19,676 nucleotides of DNA from Ruminococcaceae bacterium UBA3753 (GTDB taxonomy: Bacteria > Bacillota > Clostridia > Oscillospirales > Acutalibacteraceae), in assembly GCA_002372375.1 (NCBI GenBank), contig DFGJ01000022.1:1-19676 (forward strand), read 5' to 3'. Made by a program: the position numbers and the translations under genes. The notes below the pieces were generated by a model that was not told where the DNA came from, did no database searches, and worked only from the letters and a program-made list of their open reading frames with translations. Numbering within the stretch: the stretch's first letter is position 1; each line of letters starts with the position of its first letter. Below are positions 13,110 to 19,676 of this stretch, piece after piece.

Positions 13110-14315
13110 TTAAGCAGAAGCCATCACTAATTTAGCAATTTTTTGTGCATCTTCAACTTTTGAATCAAATTCAAACCAGCCAATTACACCTATTGCATGC
13201 TCATCGGCATACTTTTCACGCAGAACTTCTATGCTTAGTTCTTCGTTAAATTTAGTTGCAAGTCCTCTGAAGTCACCATAGAATATCGCATTCTTCCCCG
13301 CAGCCATGTCGGGCATGTTGTCTGAAACATATACAGGTTTTCCTAAAAGGGTCGTGCCAAATGGGCTGGAAACATCATCATTCAACAAATAGTAACCAGT
13401 TGTAGCTTTTAAGAGCCTTAAAGCGGTTCTTGTTGCCGGTGACATAATCCAAATAGCATTGTCTTGGAACTCATCTTTAATCCTGTCATGGAGTTGTACA
13501 ACTTCATCCGCCGTGATAGCCGTCTGCGAAGCCGCGGTAATATAGTTGGTCAATCCGTAAAGACCCAAAACTTTTGACGGAGTTGCTGGAGGATTACCAG
13601 GCGTCCCGTTTAGAAGCTCATTTTCAATGAACCTTTTAATAGAGTAAGCCATTTGGTCAACTACGAACGCCACGATATCAAACTGTGAGTTGTTAATCAA
13701 TGACCTGGATATTTTTGTCAAAGCTCCCGCTAAATATCCGGTTAAAGTGATTGAATCAAATTTACCAGAAGAACTGGTCAAAGCCGAAAATTCGTCTTGA
13801 TACGCAACAGTAATTGTGGTGGTATCAACATCGTAGTATGGCAGCTCCAAAGTTCCTTTGATGTTGTATTTTGTCGAACGCTCTAAAATGGGGCAAATAT
13901 TGTAAACCTTTCTAATGATCCTGTTAGCGATAGTCGTTGGAACAACAGCACCGTTATCACCAAAAGTCATGTTGTTGTCTCTTTCGTTTGTGACGATGCC
14001 ACGAACATAGTTTTCAAAAGCACGTCTTTCTTTAACTTCTTGGTTGCAACTTGCACGTTCATCTTCAGCCATGCTGCCTTCAGCCGTGCTTACGGTGCTT
14101 TTTTCAGGTTTTCTCCCATTCATACGACCTTCCCTGTCAAAAAAGTCATCAAGATCTAAAGCTTTAACAATTTTTCTAACTTTATCGCGGATTTCAGCCA
14201 ATTCAGCCATTTCAGCATCAGCTAACTCTCTATTCTCAGCCTTTGCTTTGTTTAAGGTCTCTTCTGCCCTTGTTACTAAGTCGTTTTTCTTTTCTAAAAG
14301 TTCTTTCTGATTCAT
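13110..14315 (-). CDS. Major capsid protein, HK97 fold
   Basis: 401 residues. Residues 1-100 are a charged coiled-coil delta domain (NQKELLEKKNDLVTRAEETL..., EMAELAEIRDKVRKIVKAL) that acts as internal scaffold and is normally removed by the prohead protease. The mature shell part begins near AFENYVRG. Family features include NGAVVPTTIANRIIRKV, a P-YYD-x-x-T strand region for the E-loop, SRSLINNSQFDIVAFVVDQMAYSIKRFIENELLNG on the spine helix, IWIMSPATRTALRLLK and a C-terminal P-domain. It directly follows the protease gene. The cut position is inferred. Confidence 0.93.
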   Translation of the reverse strand: MNQKELLEKKNDLVTRAEETLNKAKAENRELADAEMAELAEIRDKVRKIVKALDLDDFFDREGRMNGRKPEKSTVSTAEGSMAEDERASCNQEVKERRAFENYVRGIVTNERDNNMTFGDNGAVVPTTIANRIIRKVYNICPILERSTKYNIKGTLELPYYDVDTTTITVAYQDEFSALTSSSGKFDSITLTGYLAGALTKISRSLINNSQFDIVAFVVDQMAYSIKRFIENELLNGTPGNPPATPSKVLGLYGLTNYITAASQTAITADEVVQLHDRIKDEFQDNAIWIMSPATRTALRLLKATTGYYLLNDDVSSPFGTTLLGKPVYVSDNMPDMAAGKNAIFYGDFRGLATKFNEELSIEVLREKYADEHAIGVIGWFEFDSKVEDAQKIAKLVMASA

Positions 14316-14318
14316 GAA

Positions 14319-14957
14319 TTAAAATCCTTTCATTTCATTAATGATTTTTTCAAATTTTGAATAATCAATTTTTGGTAAAATTGTTTTTGGTGCCGTTAAA
14401 GGAACCCTTTGTGTACATTTTCCGTCCTGCGTTTCACTTTTCACGTTTATTTTTGTGAAAAGTGGTTCACTTCGGTATTGTACAGTTTCATTTTCACTTC
14501 TGGCCGTGATCAAGTTGCCTTCATAAGCTGGTGTCTTTTGACGGTCCAAAATTGAAACTTCGTATAAATTCAAGTCTTTGATGGCTCTGGTGGGCATCCC
14601 GTTTTCAAAGCCGTTTTCTACGTCAACGTCCGAAAAACCAAAAGACCAGCCGACTAAATCGCCGTTTTTAGCTTTTTCAACCACTTCAGGATCCGTGATT
14701 ATTGCGCGGGCTTTAAGGCCTATGGAATCTTCTTCTAACACTAAGTTGCCTTGTTTAGTTGAGCCTAAATCACGGTCCCAGTCATGGTTAAGAAGAATAT
14801 GTATATCGTCATTTCGCTCTATTGCTCTTTTGAAAGCACCTTTGCAGATTCGCTCAATGAATTTGCCCATTCTGCTCAGAAGAGGTTTGGAGTTTCGCTC
14901 TACAGCATTCACATATCCTTCAATTTCGACTTTGTCTTCTCTTTGTATTACTTGCAT
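14319..14957 (-). CDS. Prohead maturation protease, HK97 gp4-like
   Basis: 212 residues, ATG after AAAGGTGG. It opens with VEIEGYVNAVERNSKPL, followed by FIERICKGAFKRAI and ILLNHDWDRDLGST. His58 in LLNHD, Ser105 in GWSFGF and an acidic residue, likely Glu133 in LYEVSIL, match the catalytic pattern of S78-type prohead proteases. The protein enters the procapsid, removes the scaffold domain of the capsid protein and degrades itself. The C-terminal 50 residues are likely a targeting tail. A 162-base gap with a candidate antisense RNA separates it from the portal gene. Confidence 0.92.
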   Translation of the reverse strand: MQVIQREDKVEIEGYVNAVERNSKPLLSRMGKFIERICKGAFKRAIERNDDIHILLNHDWDRDLGSTKQGNLVLEEDSIGLKARAIITDPEVVEKAKNGDLVGWSFGFSDVDVENGFENGMPTRAIKDLNLYEVSILDRQKTPAYEGNLITARSENETVQYRSEPLFTKINVKSETQDGKCTQRVPLTAPKTILPKIDYSKFEKIINEMKGF

Positions 14958-14988
14958 ATTTCACCACCTTTCCTTTTTACAAAATTTG

Positions 14989-14997
14989 TGTTACAAT
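14989..14997 (+). promoter_or_regulatory. Putative promoter of a plus-strand small RNA
   Basis: An extended -10, TGT-TACAAT (14989-14997), with no recognisable -35. It points away from the protease gene and into the portal-protease gap, and is followed about 90 bases later by an intrinsic terminator. Confidence 0.4.
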
Positions 14998-15003
14998 AAC
15001 CAA

Positions 15004-15113
15004 TGTATAACCAACTGCACTTATACTTCGTTTTACATGCATCATCGGATAGACCGTGGCACACGTCCTGCGGTCTATTTTCAGCGCACAACTATATTAG
15101 CTGTGCTTTTTTT
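15004..15113 (+). ncRNA. Candidate small RNA in the portal-protease gap
   Basis: A predicted 110-nt RNA that opposes the late operon. It contains an 8-bp perfect stem ATAGACCG/CGGTCTAT (15049-15056 with 15071-15078). It ends at a second hairpin, GCACA-CTA with TAG-TGTGC and one A-C mismatch (15086-15106), followed by seven T. The segment has no likely gene in either direction and its hairpins would also form in the late mRNA. It does not share the start sequence or terminator position of the three toxin modules. It could regulate protease or portal expression in cis, or be an independent RNA. Confidence 0.45.
15086..15113 (+). terminator. Intrinsic terminator of the candidate small RNA
   Basis: The stem GCACA/TGTGC is extended by CTA/TAG around a TAT loop, with one internal mismatch, and is followed by TTTTTTTG and more T. 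It works only on the plus strand, although both neighbouring genes are on the minus strand. It abuts the portal stop codon (15122-15120). Confidence 0.65.
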
Positions 15114-15119
15114 GTTTTT

Positions 15120-16370
15120 TCACTCAGAGCTATTACCACTTTCTTCAAAAGCTGTGTCTATTTCTTTGTCTTCAATGACTTTTTGAATCTCAGCACCCGA
15201 CATAGTGTTCGTATTCGGAGTGTAATATTGGTGCGTGTTCGTATCATACAAAACAGCTCCAAGACCAACGTTAACCACATCTAATCCCTCTATGTACTCC
15301 ATGTTTTCCGCTTTTCTGATCTCGTTAATTGTCATGAAACTGCTTTCTTTAGCCAGTTTGTACGCTTCGTACCGCTCCTTGATATTGGCTTTCACTATTT
15401 CTTTAACATCAAACTCAAAAAAGTAGCTGCGCTTTTCTTTTTCAAGCAGCAGGTCCCTGTTTAGCGCGGTTTCAAAGGCCTTAACTATTGGATAAATCGC
15501 CAGCTTAAAAGTTGTATAAAAATCATCATTTATATGAAAGATGTTGTTAATTTCATCGTGTAACGTCTTTTTACTTTCATTTAGCTGCATTTCAACTGAA
15601 GAATTACTTGCTTCTTGGAATTCAAGCCCATTATTTAGCACAACTACGTTACTTTCATTATTTGCGTAGAGGTTTTGCCAAGCTTTTTTTAGGATATTTA
15701 TTTCATCCTGCCCTAATTTGCGCACAGACTTAAGAAAACCTTTTTTATTTCCGCCGCTTTTTACAAGACCCAACTGATACAGCAAAGTCTGATAGGCCGT
15801 TTCAAGTGCCTTGGACAATTCTTCCGTGATGCCCACGCCCATAGCTCCGTCTGTGGTTTTTCGCAAAAGCTTAATGAAATCGTATGGCTTGTATTCTTGG
15901 CCTTCCACCAGAATAGTGTAATTTTTGAAGATTGGCTTAAAATTCTTGATTACAGAAATGAAAATATCTTTAACGTAAAAAAGCCCCGTTACTTTGTTCC
16001 TGTAACGCCTTATGTAGGCATATCCGCCTTTGCCTAAAAGGTAATCTTCCACTAAAGCTTTTTTAAACTGAAAAGCGTCAAGTGTGTCACCTGTGTCGCT
16101 GTTTAGGAGGCGCACGCGCGGGTCCGAATCCTGCGCTTCGACCTTTCCTTGCTTGTACCTGTAGAGCTTAACGGGCATCGAAGCTATGGTGCTCGAAATT
16201 AAATCAACCGCGCCAGCTACAGCCGGCAAAGTCATAGCTTTTTCACGCGTGATCACCTCGCCTTCAAAAAGGGCCCTCAAAAGAGGGTCGCTAATAGGTG
16301 GTGTGATTTGTGTTTCTCTTTTTTGTACAACTTTTTTGCGCTTCACTAAATTTAACAAATTCAAACTCAA
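15120..16370 (-). CDS. Portal protein, HK97 family
   Basis: 416 residues. A TTG at 16370 overlaps the TGA of the preceding gene; a second TTG six bases on has better spacing to AAAGGAG, so the start is uncertain by two codons. Family features include VAGAVDLISSTIASMPVKLYRY, DALDAFQF-like DTLDAFQFKKALVEDYLLGKGGYAYIRR, GVGITEELSKALETAYQTLL, ANNESNVVVLNNGLEFQE and RSYFFEFDVKEIVKANIKERYEAYKLA. It forms the dodecameric DNA gate at one capsid vertex and binds terminase. Length fits the family. Confidence 0.92.
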   Translation of the reverse strand: MSLNLLNLVKRKKVVQKRETQITPPISDPLLRALFEGEVITREKAMTLPAVAGAVDLISSTIASMPVKLYRYKQGKVEAQDSDPRVRLLNSDTGDTLDAFQFKKALVEDYLLGKGGYAYIRRYRNKVTGLFYVKDIFISVIKNFKPIFKNYTILVEGQEYKPYDFIKLLRKTTDGAMGVGITEELSKALETAYQTLLYQLGLVKSGGNKKGFLKSVRKLGQDEINILKKAWQNLYANNESNVVVLNNGLEFQEASNSSVEMQLNESKKTLHDEINNIFHINDDFYTTFKLAIYPIVKAFETALNRDLLLEKEKRSYFFEFDVKEIVKANIKERYEAYKLAKESSFMTINEIRKAENMEYIEGLDVVNVGLGAVLYDTNTHQYYTPNTNTMSGAEIQKVIEDKEIDTAFEESGNSSE

Positions 16371-16603
16371 CCACTCCTTTCTTTTTTAGACCATGAATAG
16401 ATGCCGCGCAGAGCAAGCAAAAAGTAAATGAAAAACAAAGTCATTTGGGCATATTCCTTAATCACCGCAAAGCGGATGACCATGTAAAGATTTGAGACAA
16501 CCCAAAAGACAAATCCATATTTGTTGCGCTCAGCGTTAATGATAGTGCCGGCTAAAGCAACGCCGCACATGATCCAGGACAAAATTTGCCATACAATTTC
16601 CAT
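16367..16603 (-). CDS. Small membrane protein, PnuC-like repeat
   Basis: 78 residues, ATG six bases after AAGGAGG. Three hydrophobic helices (about residues 4-22, 29-46 and 53-70) end in ALRGIYSWSKKERSG. The spacing of NAERNKYGFVFWVVSNLYM and the R-G-I-Y-S-W end resemble part of the PnuC nicotinamide riboside transporter fold, seen in small phage membrane proteins. It is too short for a full transporter and would have to assemble. It lies between terminase and portal, inside the packaging operon, so it is expressed late; its purpose is unknown. Confidence 0.7.
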   Translation of the reverse strand: MEIVWQILSWIMCGVALAGTIINAERNKYGFVFWVVSNLYMVIRFAVIKEYAQMTLFFIYFLLALRGIYSWSKKERSG

Positions 16604-16614
16604 TAATTACCTCC

Positions 16615-18312
16615 TTAAATTGTTTGTGCTAAAAAGTCCATCTGGTTTAGCAAATTGTCTTTTTCTAAAAGGTAAACAGCATTAATTAAACTAACTACCA
16701 TGTCTACCTTCCCGTTAGATTTTTTCTTATTTACATATGTGTTTTTGTTTGTGTCATAAACACACCGGGCGTTTTGGAAGTTTATTTCCAAGAGTTTATT
16801 TTCTGTGTACTTAAACTGCCTTTTTAAGATTTTTTCTTTTAAAAGTTTTGTGGGCGGATGCAAGACGCTTGAATGTTGCCGGATTTCTATAACGTTATAT
16901 CCAGCTTTTTCCAGTTTTTGCGCAGTTGAAAGAGCGTTCCAGCGGTCATACCCTATGGCTTGAACATTCACTTTATATTTTTCTTCTATGGAAAGTATGA
17001 ATTTTTCGACTGCTAAATAGTCTATGACTTTAGTGCCACACGCAAAAACTTTGCCGCCCTTCAGCAACTCCCTGTAATTAACTTTTTCTTTAAGTGTCTT
17101 TTCTAAAATTCTGTCACTTGGTATAAAAGCAAAACTTTCAGCCAAAATGTTGTCATCTTCATCCAAAGCAACAAAAGAAACACTGGTATTATCATTACTT
17201 TCAGATAAATCTAGCGCTAAATAAACAACCCGACCTTCCCAATCAATATTAGCCACCTTGCAACTAAAAACATCATTTAAATCTATATAAGTCTCTGTGC
17301 CTACACCTTGGTAAATAATATTACAGTGTTTAGTTACAAAATTTTCCCGGGCATTTTCAACAGCTATAGCGTACGCTCGCTTTTTAAGCAAATCCTCCCA
17401 AATTTCAGAGATTTCAAGGCACACAGGATTGCTTTGTTTTAAAATTAAATCATCTGTTTCCCACCCTTTTACTTGATCAGGCTCATACAATAAACTAAAT
17501 CTGGTTTCATCTTTTTCTATTCCATCTAAAACTTTTTTAGAATATTTTATTTCATCTTCAAGTGGATTATCAAATACAGGATATTTAGTCGAAACTATAA
17601 AACCCAACTTATTTAAAATGTTTAACTGACCTGACCTCATTGCCTCTATAGCATAGTTGGTTGGCAAAGCGCCAACCTCATCTGCAATAAATGCATTTGG
17701 CAATCTACCGTCCATTCTGCTGGTTGAATACGAAAGCGGGATGTACTGGCTCTGTTTTGGCTTAAATAAAATATAATCTCTTAAAATTTTAAACCTTTTA
17801 GAACTTTTAAACTCATATATCAACGGACTTGACCGGATTGTTTCACTAATCGCTTCACGTATTTCTTTAGACAAAGCACCGTCTGGAGCCACTGAATAGA
17901 ATTTGCTAAACTTTGGCTCTGTTAGAAAAAGCAAAATAAAAATTGTTGCTATAGTATAAGTTTTAAAGTTTTTCCTGCATATTTCCAAAACACCGGTTTC
18001 ATATCTCCTTTTTTTAGGGTTGTTTTTATATACCACGCATAAAATGGCTGTATAAAACAGCCACTGATACCCTGTAGTGCACTCATAAAGTGTTTTTCCA
18101 CATTTAAGCCCTTTGGGCATAATTAATATTTTTAATATATTTTCAAGCTGTCTTACTTTTTCATCGCATACTATGTATTTATCGTCAGACCCTTCACAGA
18201 CTCTAAAAAAATCTTTCATTTGTAGACGCACATATTTTGGCGTGGTTTTTAGATCTATAGATTTCTTGCAAAATTCATAAGCTTTATTATTAACTTTCTT
18301 CATCATCACCAT
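16615..18312 (-). CDS. terL: Terminase large subunit
   Basis: 565 residues in the Terminase_1 / HK97 gp2-like family. The ATPase domain has an unusual Walker A, CRKNFKT (112-118), where relatives usually read RKNGKS/T. The Walker B is FIADE (208-212), with Glu212 catalytic. The nuclease domain has the acidic residues expected of an RNase H-like fold: Asp368 in LALDLS, Asp456 in IGYDRW and Asp537 in KVDMVV. It cuts concatemeric DNA and drives it into the procapsid through the portal. The first ATG (18312) has a weak ribosome site, and ATGs at codons 3 and 4 are alternatives. It overlaps the end of a truncated upstream frame. Confidence 0.92.
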   Translation of the reverse strand: MVMMKKVNNKAYEFCKKSIDLKTTPKYVRLQMKDFFRVCEGSDDKYIVCDEKVRQLENILKILIMPKGLKCGKTLYECTTGYQWLFYTAILCVVYKNNPKKRRYETGVLEICRKNFKTYTIATIFILLFLTEPKFSKFYSVAPDGALSKEIREAISETIRSSPLIYEFKSSKRFKILRDYILFKPKQSQYIPLSYSTSRMDGRLPNAFIADEVGALPTNYAIEAMRSGQLNILNKLGFIVSTKYPVFDNPLEDEIKYSKKVLDGIEKDETRFSLLYEPDQVKGWETDDLILKQSNPVCLEISEIWEDLLKKRAYAIAVENARENFVTKHCNIIYQGVGTETYIDLNDVFSCKVANIDWEGRVVYLALDLSESNDNTSVSFVALDEDDNILAESFAFIPSDRILEKTLKEKVNYRELLKGGKVFACGTKVIDYLAVEKFILSIEEKYKVNVQAIGYDRWNALSTAQKLEKAGYNVIEIRQHSSVLHPPTKLLKEKILKRQFKYTENKLLEINFQNARCVYDTNKNTYVNKKKSNGKVDMVVSLINAVYLLEKDNLLNQMDFLAQTI

Positions 18313-18334
18313 TAATCATCTTTAAGTAATCGGG
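18290..18334 (-). pseudogene. 3' remnant of the gene before the terminase (likely terS)
   Basis: A frame ending FPPDYLKMINGDDEES and stopping at 18292-18290 overlaps the terminase start by 23 bases. Such an overlap is common for a small-terminase or preceding gene. Upstream it runs into the palindromic left end of the IS element and meets an in-frame TAA near 18375. No start or ribosome site exists within the open stretch. The simplest reading is that the IS element cut the gene. Identity as the small terminase rests on position only, and the exact junction is not fixed. Confidence 0.4.
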
Positions 18335-18373
18335 CGGGAATTCCCGTCTATTTATAGCCGGGATGAAAGCCCG
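18331..18373 (+). other. Left-end hairpins of the IS element
   Basis: A perfect 12-bp palindrome, CGGGAATTCCCG (18335-18346), is followed by CGGG-ATGAAAG-CCCG (18359-18373). The outer CGGGC (18331-18335) can also pair with GCCCG (18369-18373). Subterminal imperfect hairpins of this type are what Y1 transposases recognise on single-stranded DNA. The exact cleavage site and target tetra- or pentanucleotide are not evident by eye. Confidence 0.55.
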
Positions 18374-18426
18374 TTAGTTTATTGTTCGTCTATACTATAT
18401 ATACCACGAAGAAATATAGTGTATCA

Positions 18427-18455
18427 TTGACTTTATTACCGTTTTAGCATATACT
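18427..18455 (+). promoter_or_regulatory. tnpA promoter
   Basis: TTGACT (18427-18432), a 17-base spacer and TATACT (18450-18455) form a near-consensus promoter. The expected start of transcription is about 18462, which is the A of the tnpA ATG, so the message would be leaderless. No ribosome site precedes the ATG. Confidence 0.65.
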
Positions 18456-18461
18456 ATATGT

Positions 18462-18875
18462 ATGGAAAACAAATATACTCACGCAAGAACATGCGTATAC
18501 AACATCAATTACCATATAGTATGGTGCGTAAAGTACCGTAGAAAAGTCCTAAATTCCGAGATAGCAAAAAGATTATATGAACTTCTAAAAGCTATCGGAG
18601 ATGAAAAAGGTTTCACTGTTGTAGATTGTAAAGTAGGTGAAAGTGACCATGTGCATTGTTTTGTGTTTGCTCCACCTAAAATATCTGTAACTCGGATAGT
18701 GAAATATCTCAAAGGTATATCAGGTAATACGTTATTCAAAGAGTATCCTGACCTACGTAAATATCTGTGGAAAGGACAACTTTGGAACGGTTCATACTTT
18801 TGTGAAACTATAGGTTCTACATCAGAGGAAAACATCCTCAAATACATCGAAAGGCAAAAGAACTGTCAGTTATGA
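18462..18875 (+). CDS. tnpA: IS200/IS605 Y1 transposase TnpA
   Basis: 137 residues, full length for the family. The HUH metal-binding pair is His63-Val-His65 in SDHVHCFVFAPP. The nucleophile is most likely Tyr128 in NILKYIERQ, with Gln132 completing the Y-x-x-x-Q helix as in the IS608 enzyme. The N-terminus, YNINYHIVWCVKYRRKVL, is the typical beta strand start. It cuts and rejoins single-stranded transposon ends as a dimer, usually on the lagging strand of replication forks. No ribosome site is seen; expression probably starts at or beside its ATG. Its stop overlaps the tnpB start (ATGA). The reading frame is intact, so the element may be active. Confidence 0.93.
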   Translation: MENKYTHARTCVYNINYHIVWCVKYRRKVLNSEIAKRLYELLKAIGDEKGFTVVDCKVGESDHVHCFVFAPPKISVTRIVKYLKGISGNTLFKEYPDLRKYLWKGQLWNGSYFCETIGSTSEENILKYIERQKNCQL

Positions 18876-19676
18876 ATAAAGCCATAAAGTACAGAGTATA
18901 TCCTACAGCTGAACAGAGTGTTATGTTTGCTAAAACCTTTGGCTGTTGCCGTAAGGTCTATAGTCTTATGCTTTCCGATAAGATTGAAGGGTACAAACTA
19001 ACTGGCAAATTTCCTACTGTCACACCTGCTAAATACAAGAAAGATTATCCTTTTCTCAAAGAAGTGGATAGCCTTGCTCTTGCTAATAAGCAGATGGATT
19101 TACAATCAGCTTTTCGAAATACGTTTAGTAAATCTCGTAAAAAGAACAACGGATTTCCTAAATTCAAATCAGCAAAGCATAGCCGCAAATCATACACTAC
19201 TAACAACCAAAAAGGCACCGTTGCTATAATAGATAGCAAGTATATCAAACTCCCTAAAATTGGCAAGGTAAAAGCTGTAATCCATCGTGCCCCTGATGAT
19301 AGTTGGATTATAAAGTCTGCTACCATATCACAGGAATCAGATGGCAAGTATTATGTCTCCATTCTTTTTGAGTTTGACAATACTGTAAGACCTTATGTAG
19401 CAGACAAGTCTAATGCTATCGGATTAGACTATGCTTCTGACGGCTTATATGTAGACAATAATGGTAATAAAGGCACTAATCATAAATATTATCGTGAGAG
19501 CCATGATAAACTTGCCAAAGAACAACGCAGACTATCACGTATGCGAGGCTCTAAGAAACATGAAGTGAAGTCTAACAATTACATGAAGCAACTTCGTAAG
19601 GTAAATAAAATTCATAGGCACATTGCTAATCAGCGTTTGGACAACCTTCACAAGATATCTACTGAGATAGCCAATC
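18872..19676 (+). CDS. tnpB: TnpB RNA-guided nuclease (3' end missing)
   Basis: 268 codons are visible with no stop; the frame runs off the window. It starts at ATG 18872, within the tnpA stop, so it is translationally coupled. The N-terminus AIKYRVYPTAEQ and FGCCRKVYS are standard for TnpB. KNNGFPKFKSAKH is the conserved P-x-F-K segment. The first RuvC aspartate is Asp186 in AIGLDYASDGLYVD. NKIHRHIANQRLDNLHKIST (246-264) matches the bridge-helix-like K-I-H-x-x-I-A-N-Q-R motif. The remaining RuvC residues and zinc finger are beyond the edge. TnpB uses an RNA from the element's right end to cut and so favour retention of the transposon. Confidence 0.92.
   Translation, partial: MNKAIKYRVYPTAEQSVMFAKTFGCCRKVYSLMLSDKIEGYKLTGKFPTVTPAKYKKDYPFLKEVDSLALANKQMDLQSAFRNTFSKSRKKNNGFPKFKSAKHSRKSYTTNNQKGTVAIIDSKYIKLPKIGKVKAVIHRAPDDSWIIKSATISQESDGKYYVSILFEFDNTVRPYVADKSNAIGLDYASDGLYVDNNGNKGTNHKYYRESHDKLAKEQRRLSRMRGSKKHEVKSNNYMKQLRKVNKIHRHIANQRLDNLHKISTEIAN

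Larger units (their letters stand above)
18331..19676 (+). mobile_element. IS200/IS605-type insertion sequence (right end beyond window)
   Basis: It consists of a palindromic left end (18331-18373), a tnpA gene and an overlapping tnpB. Single-strand transposition by a Y1 HUH transposase leaves no inverted terminal repeats or target duplication, so the left boundary is placed by the first hairpin sequence, next to terminase-linked DNA. The right end is outside the window. The orientation opposes the phage operon. Confidence 0.8.

Noticed and set aside
14977..15045. A 22-residue hydrophobic minus-strand frame in the portal-protease gap (MMHVKRSISAVGYTLVIV...)
   Set aside because: It would make a tempting fourth toxin, but it has no ribosome site and no KD ending, and the plus-strand RNA start lies inside it rather than past the stop.
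15003..15284. A plus-strand frame of 93 codons
   Set aside because: It crosses the predicted small RNA terminator and enters the portal gene on the opposite strand; it lacks a ribosome site.
18509..18847. A minus-strand frame opposite tnpA
   Set aside because: It is antisense to a confidently identified transposase and shows no start signals.
1..19676. Alternative genetic code (TGA or TAG reassigned)
   Set aside because: TGA, TAG and TAA all end well-formed genes at expected lengths and in overlapping ATGA junctions.

Overview
The window is AT-rich with strong AGGAGG-type ribosome binding sites, frequent TTG starts and standard-code stops. This points to a Bacillota (Firmicutes) chromosome, probably Clostridia-like, carrying a prophage. 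The species cannot be named from the sequence. Nearly all genes are on the minus strand and form one tightly packed late operon of a siphovirus with an HK97-type head and a lactococcal-type tail. Read in transcription order, from right to left, it holds the large terminase (18312-16615), a small membrane protein, portal, prohead protease, major capsid protein, a small basic protein, a protein with 28-residue repeats, the head-tail connector, head closure, HK97 gp10-like and tail-terminator proteins, and the major tail protein. The tail assembly chaperone follows, with a -1 frameshift site (A AAA AAC at 9740-9734), then tape measure, distal tail protein, a BppU-like protein, a collar-type fibre protein, a Tal-like protein and an FN3-bearing minor structural protein (to 796). 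At the far left is the N-terminus of a secreted protein that runs off the window.

The right end (about 18331-19676, plus strand) is an IS200/IS605-type element with tnpA and an overlapping tnpB that runs off the edge. It sits directly in front of the large terminase. A short open reading frame remnant overlapping the terminase start suggests it cut off the 3' end of the preceding gene, probably the small terminase. The prophage may therefore be defective or need help for packaging, unless an intact small terminase lies elsewhere.

The most interesting content lies in the non-structural gaps. Three copies of one compact sense/antisense locus occur: two in tandem at about 203-765 and a third at about 10173-10428, between the major tail protein and the chaperone. 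In each, a minus-strand extended -10 promoter drives an RNA with a Shine-Dalgarno (SD) masking hairpin and a 36-37 codon cationic, amphipathic peptide ending in Lys-Asp-stop. A plus-strand extended -10 promoter just beyond the stop codon drives an RNA of about 80 nt that ends at an intrinsic terminator lying inside the peptide gene. Both RNAs of a module begin with nearly the same module-specific sequence, so the 5' end of each mRNA is complementary to its own 3' end and mimics the antisense RNA. This is the architecture of a type I toxin-antitoxin family. I do not recognise the peptides as Fst, Ldr, TxpA, BsrG or AapA. A separate plus-strand small RNA candidate lies in the portal-protease gap (about 15004-15113).
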